Of a stretch of 6,343 bases of DNA, positions 1 through 6,278 are shown piece by piece. The DNA is taken from positions 1-6,343 of the forward strand of contig QHYO01000720.1 in NCBI GenBank assembly GCA_003224135.1, read 5' to 3'. Origin of the DNA: Acidobacteriota bacterium (GTDB lineage Bacteria; Acidobacteriota; Terriglobia; Acidiferrales; UBA7541). Position 1 is the stretch's first letter; each line of letters opens with the position of its first letter. The position numbers were made by a program, and so were the translations under genes. A model generated the notes under the pieces. It was not told the DNA's origin, did not search any database, and worked only from the letters and a program-made list of their open reading frames with translations.

Positions 1-1176
1 CCTTTGAATCCCCGCAGCCTCCGCCGTAACATCCGTATACTTCAATCCCGCGCCCGTATTGAACAGCACCACGCGGTCCTCCGGCTTCAAAAATCCCGTC
101 TTCAACAAATGATCGTACGCCGCCGTCGCCGCCGCTCCCTCGGGCGAAAGAAAAATCCCCTCGTTCTTCGCCCAATCCCGCAACGACGCTAGAATCTCCT
201 CGTCAGTAAACGCCAGCGCTGCCCCATCCGACTCCTTCAATATCTCTAGCATGATGTAGTCGCCATACGGCTTCGGCACACGCAGACCTGAAGCGAATGT
301 CGCCGCGTTCTCCCACATCTCGCTCACTTTTTCATGCTGCTCAAACGCGCGCGTTACCGGTGCGCACCCCGCCGATTGCACGGCAATCATCTTCGGACGT
401 TTCCCCGGGGCAACCCAGCCCAACTCTTCCAATTCCACAAAAGCTTTCCACATCCCGATCAATCCCACTCCACCGCCCGTTGGATAAAACACCGCTTCCG
501 GATACTCCCATCCAAGCTGTTCCACCAGTTCGTACCCCATGGTCTTCTTCCCTTCAATCCGAAACGGCTCCTTCAACGTCGAAATATCGAACCACCCTTC
601 CCGTTCTTTTCGCTCCGCCACCATCCTTCCGCAATCGGAAATCAACCCATCCACCAGCGTCACGTTCGCGCCATACATCTTCGCTTCCACATAATTTGCG
701 AACGGTACATCCTTCGGCATAAAAATATTTGCTTCGATTCCCGCAGCCGCCGCATACGCCGCCAACGCACCCGCAGCGTTTCCCGCAGACGGCACCGCCA
801 GTTTCTTCAATCCATAGTGCTTTGCCATCGTCACCGCTAGCGCCAGTCCGCGCGCCTTAAAACTTCCCGTCGGATTCGCTCCTTCTTCTTTCACCACCAC
901 ATTTGGATATCGCCTGCTCCGCACCACTGGCGTCCATCCCTCTCCCAACGTCACCGGCGTTACCTCAGGCAGCACAGACCGATACCGCCACATTCCCGCC
1001 CATCCACCTTTCAGCGCGTCGCGCAAGATTTGTGCACGATGTTCCTGCCCGCGCAGCCGACTCAAGTCATATCGCACATAAAGCGAACCTTTACACTGCG
1101 GACAAAGTGTCTGTGGCTCCTCGGCGGAAACAGTTGCTCCGCATCTCGAACACTCAAAATGTTTTATCTTTGGCAT
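1..1176 (-). CDS. thrC: threonine synthase (PLP-dependent), C-terminus cut by window edge
   Basis: Converts O-phosphohomoserine to threonine in the cytoplasm, the last step of threonine synthesis, using pyridoxal phosphate. The visible 392 residues begin with a zinc ribbon (C9-x2-C12 and C25-x2-C28), as in one branch of bacterial and archaeal threonine synthases. The fold-type II PLP core follows: NPTGSFKARG at 101-110 with K107 as the expected Schiff-base lysine, SAGNAAGALAAYAAAAG at 130-146, the phosphate-binding glycine loop TGGGVG at 233-238, GCAPVTRAF at 270-278 and NTGAGLKYTD near 373-382. No stop codon is reached; by family length only a short tail should be missing. An in-frame stop at 1201-1203 limits the start to ATG 1176 or GTG 1197. 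ATG is preferred because it places the zinc ribbon at residue 9 and neither start has a well-placed Shine-Dalgarno. Cysteate synthase and other fold-type II enzymes are related alternatives, but the motifs fit threonine synthase best. It is divergent from the symporter gene. Confidence 0.92.
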   Translation of the reverse strand, partial: MPKIKHFECSRCGATVSAEEPQTLCPQCKGSLYVRYDLSRLRGQEHRAQILRDALKGGWAGMWRYRSVLPEVTPVTLGEGWTPVVRSRRYPNVVVKEEGANPTGSFKARGLALAVTMAKHYGLKKLAVPSAGNAAGALAAYAAAAGIEANIFMPKDVPFANYVEAKMYGANVTLVDGLISDCGRMVAERKEREGWFDISTLKEPFRIEGKKTMGYELVEQLGWEYPEAVFYPTGGGVGLIGMWKAFVELEELGWVAPGKRPKMIAVQSAGCAPVTRAFEQHEKVSEMWENAATFASGLRVPKPYGDYIMLEILKESDGAALAFTDEEILASLRDWAKNEGIFLSPEGAAATAAYDHLLKTGFLKPEDRVVLFNTGAGLKYTDVTAEAAGIQR

Positions 1177-1182
1177 TCCCGC

Positions 1183-1212
1183 ACAATAGCAGCGCACGAA
1201 TCACCCAGGCAA
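1183..1212 (-). promoter_or_regulatory. possible promoter of thrC, placed for a leaderless mRNA
   Basis: Reading the minus strand, TTGCCT (1212-1207) and TATTGT (1188-1183) are 18 bases apart, resembling -35 and -10 boxes. Only six bases separate the -10-like box from the ATG at 1176, so transcription would start at or next to the start codon. This agrees with the lack of a usable Shine-Dalgarno. The boxes match the sigma-70 consensus only partly, so this is a weak prediction. Confidence 0.25.
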
Positions 1213-1254
1213 GCCGCCTCAAAACAAGTCTTCTGCGCACTTCTCGTTCTTGGC

Positions 1255-1280
1255 TTGAACCTCCGTTTCTCGGCTATGAT
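1255..1280 (+). promoter_or_regulatory. possible promoter of the symporter gene
   Basis: TATGAT at 1275-1280 matches five of six bases of the -10 consensus. Upstream, TTGAAC at 1255-1260 (14-base spacer, short) or TTGGCT at 1250-1255 (19-base spacer, long) could act as the -35 box; neither spacing is ideal. A transcript starting near 1287 would have a leader of about 30 bases containing the ribosome binding site at 1304-1308. Confidence 0.4.
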
Positions 1281-1303
1281 GTCCGTTCTCAATAGACTCC
1301 TCG

Positions 1304-1308
1304 AGAGG
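1304..1308 (+). promoter_or_regulatory. ribosome binding site that decides the TTG start of the symporter
   Basis: AGAGG lies seven bases before TTG at 1316. No in-frame ATG or GTG exists between the upstream stop at 1277-1279 and this point. The first internal ATG is at 1508, inside the first canonical membrane helix, so TTG is the best supported start. Confidence 0.6.
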
Positions 1309-1315
1309 CACCCGC

Positions 1316-2692
1316 TTGCCACAAGACAGCTCTCGCCAATTCAAGCTCCTGCTTACCACAGGACTCGTCCTCTTCTTCGCGGGTTGCCTGCTGCTCGTCG
1401 TGCTTCCCGCTCATAAATCTCTCATCGCCCTCCGCTGCCTCGGCTTACTCTTCCTCGCCACAGCCGGCCTCTGCAATCGCTCGCTCACCTTCTGGATCTT
1501 CTTCGCCATGCTCGCCGGTCTCGAACTCGGCCTCGACTCACCCGCGTTCGCCACCCAACTCCGCGTCCTCAGCGACATCTTCCTCCGTCTCATCAAAGTC
1601 ATCGTCGCTCCGCTCATCCTGGGCACACTCATAACCGGCATCGCTGGACACGGCGACCTCCGCAAAGTCGGCCGCATCGGCTGGAAAAGTCTCGTCTATT
1701 TCGAAGCCGTCACTACCATTGCGCTCTTTCTTGGGGTCGCGGCCATCAATCTAAGCAAAGCCGGCGAAGGTCTCGTAATCCCCGCGACGGCGTCCGCACA
1801 ATCCGCGTCAGAAGTGACTCCACTCCGCTGGACCGACTTCCTCCTCCACATTTTTCCTGAAAATATCGCCAAGTCCGTCGCCGAAAACCAAATCCTTCAA
1901 GTCGCCGTCTTCGCAATTCTTTTTGCCATCGCTCTCACTCGCGTGCCCGAACATTTTCAAAAACCAATTCTCAGCTTCGCCGAATCTCTCACTCAGGTCA
2001 TGTTTCGTTTCACAAATCTCGTCATGTACTTCGCTCCCGTCGGCGTCGGCGCTGCCATGGCTTACACCGTCGGCCACATGGGGATTACTGTTCTTCTCCC
2101 TCTCATCAAGCTTCTTCTTACCGCGTACGGCGCTCTCATCGCGTTCCTGCTTTTTGTTCTTTTGCCGATCGCGCTTTTCGCGAAAATACCTCTTCGCCGT
2201 TTCCTCCGCGCCGTTGCCGAACCCGCCACCATCGCTTTCGCCACCAGCACTTCGGAAGCCGCACTCCCTCGCGCGATGGAGTGCATGGAAGCCTTTGGCG
2301 TTCCACGCCGCATCGTCGCCTTTGTTATTCCTGCGGGTTACAGCTTCAATCTCGACGGCTCCACGCTCTACCTCGCGCTCGCTTCCATCTTCGTCGCCCA
2401 AGCCGCCGGCATTCACATGTCTTGGTCGCAACAACTCCTGATGGTTCTCACGCTTATGCTTACCAGCAAAGGTATTGCAGGCGTTCCTCGCGCCACGCTC
2501 CTCGTTCTTCTCGCATCCTCTGCAACCTTTCACCTTCCCACTGAACCCATCTTCGTCATCCTCGGCGTCGACGCCCTCATCGACATGGCTCGCACCTCCG
2601 TCAACGTCACCGGCAATTGCCTCGCCAGCGGCGTCATCGCCCGCTGGGAAGGCGAACTCAGCGATGTCAGCGCCATTCCCGGCGATACGTAA
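1316..2692 (+). CDS. acidic amino acid (glutamate/aspartate) : proton-type symporter, DAACS family
   Basis: Inner-membrane secondary transporter of the dicarboxylate/amino acid:cation symporter family (GltP/GltT/GltPh), 458 residues. Seen in order: two extra hydrophobic segments (about 11-30 and 36-53), first canonical helix from about 57 (FWIFFAMLAGLELG), DIFLRLIKVIVAPL at 87-100, RIGWKSLVYFE at 120-130, hairpin 1 serine/threonine motif STSEAALP at 311-318, the NLDGS motif at 345-349, hairpin 2 SKGIAGVP at 384-391, and helix 8 DALIDMARTSVNVTGN at 419-434. D423 and R426 align with GltPh D394 and R397, which bind the amino group and side-chain carboxylate of aspartate, so glutamate/aspartate is more likely than C4-dicarboxylates. 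N434 replaces the sodium-1 ligand D405, as in E. coli GltP recalled from memory, which points to proton coupling. The start is TTG with a good Shine-Dalgarno. It is divergent from thrC and convergent with the hydrolase gene. Exact substrate is inferred. Confidence 0.9.
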   Translation: MPQDSSRQFKLLLTTGLVLFFAGCLLLVVLPAHKSLIALRCLGLLFLATAGLCNRSLTFWIFFAMLAGLELGLDSPAFATQLRVLSDIFLRLIKVIVAPLILGTLITGIAGHGDLRKVGRIGWKSLVYFEAVTTIALFLGVAAINLSKAGEGLVIPATASAQSASEVTPLRWTDFLLHIFPENIAKSVAENQILQVAVFAILFAIALTRVPEHFQKPILSFAESLTQVMFRFTNLVMYFAPVGVGAAMAYTVGHMGITVLLPLIKLLLTAYGALIAFLLFVLLPIALFAKIPLRRFLRAVAEPATIAFATSTSEAALPRAMECMEAFGVPRRIVAFVIPAGYSFNLDGSTLYLALASIFVAQAAGIHMSWSQQLLMVLTLMLTSKGIAGVPRATLLVLLASSATFHLPTEPIFVILGVDALIDMARTSVNVTGNCLASGVIARWEGELSDVSAIPGDT

Positions 2693-2711
2693 CTGGTTTT
2701 TCTCGATTTTC

Positions 2712-2725
2712 AATCAGTGGAATTT
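2712..2725. repeat. left copy of a 14-bp perfect inverted repeat around the hydrolase gene
   Basis: AATCAGTGGAATTT here is repeated exactly in reverse complement at 4388-4401. This copy lies four bases beyond the stop codon of the minus-strand hydrolase, in the 37-base convergent gap, where I see no clear rho-independent terminator for either gene. The match does not extend beyond 14 bases on either side. Confidence 0.7.
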
Positions 2726-2729
2726 CTTC

Positions 2730-4352
2730 CTAACGCTTCTCGCCCGCACTCGCCACCGGCCGAAAAAGCAAATCCTGGTAATCAAAACTGAAATCCGCCA
2801 GCGGCGAAACCGCAACCATCGTGAAATGGTCAATTCCGCCGTTGGCATTCAAACTGAACGTCACGAACGCATCCTCTACTGTTCGATCCCGCCAGTGCGT
2901 CTTGAACGTGTCGTATTGCCAATGCTCCAATTCCCCTACCGCCGTCGGCGTGTGCTGCAAAGAAAAAACCAGTTTCCCGTTTTCCATCCGGAGATTCGCC
3001 GGCCCGTACCACGCATCCTCATACTTGCCCGCATACTTTTCGAGCGCCAGCGACGGCTTTGAATTGCTCACCCTTCCCGCGGCCCGTTTCTTGACCTCCT
3101 CTTCCGCCTCACTCTGCGACGATTCTTCCGCGTCGTGCAGCACGCCGATCCAATCCGTGTCTCCGCTTGCAAAATAGCTGTCCAGCACGTGAAACAGAAT
3201 CGCATCGAACGCAGCATCCTCTTCCGCATTCGTCAGAATCACCACCCCCAGTTTTTCCTCCGGCACCAGCATCACGCGCGAAACAAATCCCGCCACGCCG
3301 CCCGTGTGTCCCACCAGTTTCCTTCCCTGGTAGTCGCGCAGGCCCCATCCCAATCCGTACGCCGCAAATTTCGGCGCAAGTTTTGCCAGCGCACCTTCCC
3401 GCTCCCGTATCGGCAAAATTGTCTCCGCCGACCACATCTCTCGCGACCTTTGTTCTGAGAACAGATGCGCGTCCCCATCCGGGAATTTTCCCCGGTTCAA
3501 TTGCAGCATCAGCCAGCGCGACATCTCCGCTACCGAAGAGTCGATTGATCCCGCCGGCGCCGCATTGTCCAGCTCGACAAAATCAATCGGCCTCAGTGGT
3601 CCGCCAATCTTTGAATGCGGCCATGCAACATCCGCGTCTGCGGGAAAATGTGCGTTGCTCAGCGTAGTCGTTTTCATTCCCAGCGGTTTCAGGATTTTTT
3701 CCGTGACGTATTCTTCCCACGATTTTCCCGTTACTGCCGGAATAATCTGCCCCGCCGTGATGTACAGCAAATTGTCGTAAGCATATTTGCTCCGAAAACT
3801 CGTGGCTGGCTTCATGAATCGCAGCTTGTAAATGATCTCTTCGCGTTTGTACGTCGAATGCGGCCAGAACAGCAAATCCCCTTCACCCAAACCCATGCCG
3901 CTCCGGTGTGTCAGCAAATCTCGTATCGTCATCTCGTGCGAAACATACGGATCGTACATCGCGAACCCCGGCAGCCGTTCGTACACCCTGTCGTCCCATG
4001 AAATTTTCCCCTCGTCCACCAGCGACGCCAGCGCCGCTGTCGTGAACGCTTTTGTATTCGAGCCGATCCCAAACAACGTATTCTCATCCACCGGCGCGCT
4101 TTCACCCATCTTTCGCACGCCGTACCCTTTCGACATCACCACTTTTCCGTCCTTCACAACCGCAATCGCCAGCCCCGGCACACCAAAAGTCTTCATCGAC
4201 CGTGCGACAAACGCATCCAGATCCGCAGGAGGCCCAGCTTGGGCCGCGCTCTGCTTTGCAACCGCCAGCATGAAAACCGCAAGCCACATCGCAGTGAATC
4301 GAAAACCACGCCGGTTTCGCTTCGTCGTCCGTTGAATCATCGCTGGTCGCAT
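2730..4352 (-). CDS. exported serine hydrolase, beta-lactamase class C-like, with C-terminal DUF3471 domain
   Basis: 540 residues. The beta-lactamase/transpeptidase-like domain (PF00144 type, about 43-395) has all three active-site motifs: S98-N-T-K101 (nucleophile and base), Y192-D-N194, and H349-T-G351, the HTG form in place of KTG. Members act as esterases, D-amino peptidases or penicillin-binding-like hydrolases; true beta-lactam resistance is uncommon and cannot be claimed here. An acidic linker (about 405-432) leads to a DUF3471-like domain (about 435-530). The N-terminus carries a signal peptide: basic region with NRRGFRF at 13-19, hydrophobic stretch around 21-32, probable cleavage after AQA at 37-39. 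The paired arginines and K33 near the cleavage site resemble a Tat signal. ATG 4352 is chosen because GAGGAG (4363-4358) lies five bases upstream; the adjacent TTG at 4355 is too close. The natural substrate is unknown. It stands alone, convergent with the symporter gene. Confidence 0.9.
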   Translation of the reverse strand: MRPAMIQRTTKRNRRGFRFTAMWLAVFMLAVAKQSAAQAGPPADLDAFVARSMKTFGVPGLAIAVVKDGKVVMSKGYGVRKMGESAPVDENTLFGIGSNTKAFTTAALASLVDEGKISWDDRVYERLPGFAMYDPYVSHEMTIRDLLTHRSGMGLGEGDLLFWPHSTYKREEIIYKLRFMKPATSFRSKYAYDNLLYITAGQIIPAVTGKSWEEYVTEKILKPLGMKTTTLSNAHFPADADVAWPHSKIGGPLRPIDFVELDNAAPAGSIDSSVAEMSRWLMLQLNRGKFPDGDAHLFSEQRSREMWSAETILPIREREGALAKLAPKFAAYGLGWGLRDYQGRKLVGHTGGVAGFVSRVMLVPEEKLGVVILTNAEEDAAFDAILFHVLDSYFASGDTDWIGVLHDAEESSQSEAEEEVKKRAAGRVSNSKPSLALEKYAGKYEDAWYGPANLRMENGKLVFSLQHTPTAVGELEHWQYDTFKTHWRDRTVEDAFVTFSLNANGGIDHFTMVAVSPLADFSFDYQDLLFRPVASAGEKR

Positions 4353-4357
4353 CAAGT

Positions 4358-4363
4358 CTCCTC
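4358..4363 (-). promoter_or_regulatory. ribosome binding site of the serine hydrolase
   Basis: Minus-strand GAGGAG sits five bases before ATG 4352. It settles the choice between that ATG and the directly preceding TTG (4355) or the later in-frame ATG (4340). Confidence 0.65.
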
Positions 4364-4387
4364 GGCCTTACCGTTTCACGGCCCATA

Positions 4388-4401
4388 AAATTCCACTGAT
4401 T
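4388..4401. repeat. right copy of the 14-bp perfect inverted repeat
   Basis: AAATTCCACTGATT is the exact reverse complement of 2712-2725. It lies 35 bases upstream of the hydrolase ATG, in the expected promoter region of that gene, so it could be an operator or promoter element rather than a mobile-element end. No target-site duplication is visible outside the two copies. Confidence 0.7.
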
Positions 4402-4572
4402 TAACCACGCTTCTGCCTCTCCTTAGTACTCTTCCTGGTCGCATAAGCTTCTGATGCCGTCCTCTTCCCGTCGACTTCGCTTGCACTTTTTCACAAAAGT
4501 CGCGATGCTTGTTCACGTCGCTCCGTGTAACCTCGTTCGCTCGAGCTAGAGGATCGCTCTCCAATTCCTCAC

Positions 4573-5406
4573 ATGACACGCTTCCGCCCGCTACTCCTTT
4601 GCGTTTTCGTTCTGGTAGTTTTTGGCGTCAACACTGTCTCCGCCGACGACATATCGAAAATTTCCCCCACCGGATACGTCACCGATCTGGCCGGGGTGAT
4701 CCCGCAAGGCACGAAGCAACGCCTCGAAACACTCGGCACGGAACTCGAACAAAAAACCGGCGCGCAGCTTGCCATCGTCACCGTCAAATCCTTGGACGAT
4801 CGTCCAATCGAAGACTACGCTGTCGACCTCTTCAAACACCTCGGTGTCGGCTCGAAAAAAGAAAACTCCGGCATCTTATTGCTTCTTGCCCCCAACGATC
4901 GCAAATACCGCATCGAAGTCGGCTACGGTATCGAACCCGTCATTAACGACGCACGCGCAGGCGATGCAGGACGCGCGATGGTTCCCTTCCTCCGTCAGAA
5001 TGATTTTGGTTCCGCAGTCGAAGTCGCTGCATGGCAGCTCGCGAAATATATTGCCGACGATCGCGGCGTCACTCTCTCCGGCCAGCCGCCTGTCCGTCCG
5101 ATTGCAGATCCTTCGCGCGGTCGCGGTTTGCCGATAAGTCCTTTCGCCTTTTTCATTATTCTTTTCATAGTTCTTAGAGTCTTTGGTTCCATTATTTCCA
5201 GGGGCTCCGGGCGGAGCGGCGGCAGCGGTCTCGGCGGCTGCTGGTGGCTGTTGCCGTTTCTCATGAGTGGAGGGGGCCGTGGCTCCGGCGGTGGTGGCGG
5301 CAGTTGGGGAGGCGGAGGATTTGGTGGCGGCGGTGGCAGCGGCGGTGGCTTCGGGGGATTTGGCGGCGGCTCAAGTGGTGGAGGCGGCGCATCCGGCAGC
5401 TGGTGA
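4573..5406 (+). CDS. TPM-domain exported protein with membrane anchor and glycine-rich tail (YgcG-type)
   Basis: 277 residues. A signal peptide (basic TRFR, hydrophobic core about 6-20, probable cleavage after VSA at 22-24) precedes a TPM domain (PF04536 type, about 33-165) with GYVTDLAGVIP at 34-44, GAQLAIVTV at 63-71, and the conserved block from about 99 to 132 including YRIEVGYGIEPVINDARAG. A transmembrane segment lies at about 188-207. The tail from about 211 is low-complexity glycine/serine/arginine and ends in GGGGASGSW, a typical ending of this family. The TPM domain therefore should face the periplasm. Its biochemical role is unsettled; plant TPM homologues are described as phosphatases or photosystem II assembly factors. 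The LemA gene that often precedes bacterial TPM genes is not here: upstream is a divergent hydrolase. ATG 4573 is supported by the signal peptide but has no good Shine-Dalgarno. The nucleotidyltransferase gene starts 35 bases after its stop, suggesting one transcript. Confidence 0.88.
   Translation: MTRFRPLLLCVFVLVVFGVNTVSADDISKISPTGYVTDLAGVIPQGTKQRLETLGTELEQKTGAQLAIVTVKSLDDRPIEDYAVDLFKHLGVGSKKENSGILLLLAPNDRKYRIEVGYGIEPVINDARAGDAGRAMVPFLRQNDFGSAVEVAAWQLAKYIADDRGVTLSGQPPVRPIADPSRGRGLPISPFAFFIILFIVLRVFGSIISRGSGRSGGSGLGGCWWLLPFLMSGGGRGSGGGGGSWGGGGFGGGGGSGGGFGGFGGGSSGGGGASGSW
5205..5400. repeat. low-complexity GGC/GGT-rich tract inside the TPM gene
   Basis: Codes for the glycine-rich tail. Its irregular GGN triplets keep other frames open as well: a Trp/Arg-rich frame on the plus strand and a proline-rich frame on the minus strand. 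Both are composition artefacts. Confidence 0.75.
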
Positions 5407-5432
5407 CACGCACGAAATACTTTCACGTAAAC

Positions 5433-5437
5433 GAGGA
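5433..5437 (+). promoter_or_regulatory. ribosome binding site deciding the nucleotidyltransferase start
   Basis: GAGGA lies four bases before ATG 5442. The frame is open back to 5244, but only through the shifted glycine-repeat region of the TPM gene, so 5442 is the supported start. Confidence 0.6.
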
Positions 5438-5441
5438 TCGA

Positions 5442-6191
5442 ATGCTCGCACGAGAAGAAAAGTTGACGGAGATCGCTCGCAGGCTTCAGGAAGCTGCTGG
5501 AGAAAATCTGCAGTCCATTGTTTTGTATGGCTCCGGCGCGCGTGGCGATTACCATGCGCACAAATCGGATTTAAACCTGCTCTGCATTCTGAAGTCTGCA
5601 AGGGCCAGCGATCTGTCTCGAATCGCCTCGACCATTCGCTGGTGGTCTGGCCAGCTGAATGAACCTCCACCTCGCATTTTCACTCGCGAAGAATTGATTC
5701 ATTCCGCTGATGTGTTCGCCATCGAACTTCTCGACATTGGCCAAGCTCATCGCGTGCTTTTCGGGGATGATCCGGTCGCTGATATTGAAGTTCCCATGAA
5801 CCTGCATCGCGTGCAGGTCGAGCGCGAACTTCGCACTGCCCTCCAGAAACTTCGCACCCATTTCTTGCGCGCCTCAGAAAATGAACAGGAACTTCGCCAA
5901 ATCTACGAAAAATCAATCTCTGGCATCTCCGTTCTCCTGCGCCACGTTTTGATCGCGCTCGGTGAAGATCCCCCTTCCGAAAAAAGCGACGTATATCGGC
6001 GCATCGAAGAATTGAGCGGCGCCGATGCCGCAGTCTTTCAGTTCGGCCGCGCGCTCCGCGACAACCATCCCGCCGCGGAAATTACGCGCGCCTACGGCAA
6101 ATATCTCGAAGCCATCGAATTTGTGATTCAAGCGCTCGATGCGCTGGTACCAAAACGCGAGTGGCAGCGCGTCAAGCGACAAAACTTCTGA
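5442..6191 (+). CDS. nucleotidyltransferase-fold (Pol beta superfamily) protein with degenerate DxD motif
   Basis: 249 residues, no signal peptide or membrane segment, so cytoplasmic. Near the N-terminus is the Pol beta-type nucleotidyltransferase signature: LYGSGARGDYHAHKSDLNLL at 28-47, with G30-S31 and, 11 residues after S31, D43-x-N45 where active enzymes have two aspartates. A possible third acidic residue is E95 in FAIELLDI at 92-99. The rest (about 120-249) looks helical and rich in charged residues; I do not recognise a named domain in it. Similar proteins of about this size, also with SD-x-N, are known to me from Acidobacteriota, so the asparagine is probably a family trait rather than a fresh mutation. 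Metal-dependent nucleotidyl transfer may be weakened or lost; substrate and role are unknown. It follows the TPM gene by 35 bases in the same direction, which suggests co-transcription. The 3' end of a group II intron on the opposite strand lies 47 bases past its stop. Confidence 0.82.
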   Translation: MLAREEKLTEIARRLQEAAGENLQSIVLYGSGARGDYHAHKSDLNLLCILKSARASDLSRIASTIRWWSGQLNEPPPRIFTREELIHSADVFAIELLDIGQAHRVLFGDDPVADIEVPMNLHRVQVERELRTALQKLRTHFLRASENEQELRQIYEKSISGISVLLRHVLIALGEDPPSEKSDVYRRIEELSGADAAVFQFGRALRDNHPAAEITRAYGKYLEAIEFVIQALDALVPKREWQRVKRQNF

Positions 6192-6238
6192 AATTCAATT
6201 TCGCGTTTTGGGTTTTGTACTTACAAGCTCTGACACAA
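6192..6238. other. gap between the nucleotidyltransferase and the intron, proposed 3' exon
   Basis: 47 AT-richer bases with no gene. A weak five-base inverted repeat, TTGTA/TACAA with a two-base spacer (6215-6226), is too short to call a terminator. Confidence 0.4.
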
Positions 6239-6278
6239 GTCGGAGTAGGAATCATGATCGCTCATAACCCCCTCCACG
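6239..6278 (-). ncRNA. group II intron domain VI with bulged branch-point adenosine and 3' splice site
   Basis: After a CGU linker, the minus strand pairs 14 bases of GGAGGGGGUUAUGA with UCAUGAUUCC and CUCC across a GCGA tetraloop. The only unpaired bases in the stem are U6247 and A6246. A6246 is in the branch-point position: the seven bases after it end in AC, matching the AY that ends group II introns. GGAG/CUCC closes the base of the stem. Confidence 0.72.

Larger units (their letters stand above)
4353..4572. other. divergent intergenic region between the hydrolase and TPM genes
   Basis: About 220 bases with no convincing gene. It must hold the promoters of both flanking genes, but I see no strong sigma-70 pair. 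TTGCAC at 4481-4486 has only a poor partner, GATGCT at 4504-4509, on the plus strand. An 8-base palindrome GCTCGAGC (4539-4546) and the right copy of the 14-bp inverted repeat (4388-4401) are the only distinct elements. AGAGGA at 4548-4553 is 19 bases from the TPM start, too far for a normal ribosome binding site. Confidence 0.4.

Noticed and set aside
297..840. Two overlapping plus-strand frames opposite thrC
   Set aside because: Ser/Pro/Arg/His-rich translations typical of antisense frames in C-rich DNA; thrC motifs on the minus strand are unambiguous.
1195..1197. GTG as an alternative start of thrC, seven codons upstream
   Set aside because: GGTGA is only three bases away, too close to serve, and the extra residues would only push the zinc ribbon inward. 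Not excluded.
1808..2713. Minus-strand frame of 301 residues opposite the symporter
   Set aside because: Highly charged, no recognisable domain; antisense to a gene with clear family motifs.
4353..4355. TTG directly before the hydrolase ATG as start
   Set aside because: Only two bases from the Shine-Dalgarno; the adjacent ATG at 4352 has correct spacing.
4481..4509. TTGCAC / GATGCT as a promoter for the TPM gene
   Set aside because: The -10 candidate matches only three of six bases, so it is not listed as a feature.
5244..5441. Upstream extension of the nucleotidyltransferase frame (Trp/Arg-rich)
   Set aside because: It is the glycine-repeat tract of the TPM gene read in a shifted frame; ATG 5442 has its own ribosome binding site and the family motif starts shortly after.
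4995..5561. Proline-rich minus-strand frame of 188 residues
   Set aside because: Antisense of the GGN-rich tail; the polyproline is a composition artefact.
6215..6226. TTGTA-CT-TACAA inverted repeat as a terminator of the TPM operon
   Set aside because: Five AT-rich pairs with a two-base loop cannot form a stable terminator hairpin.
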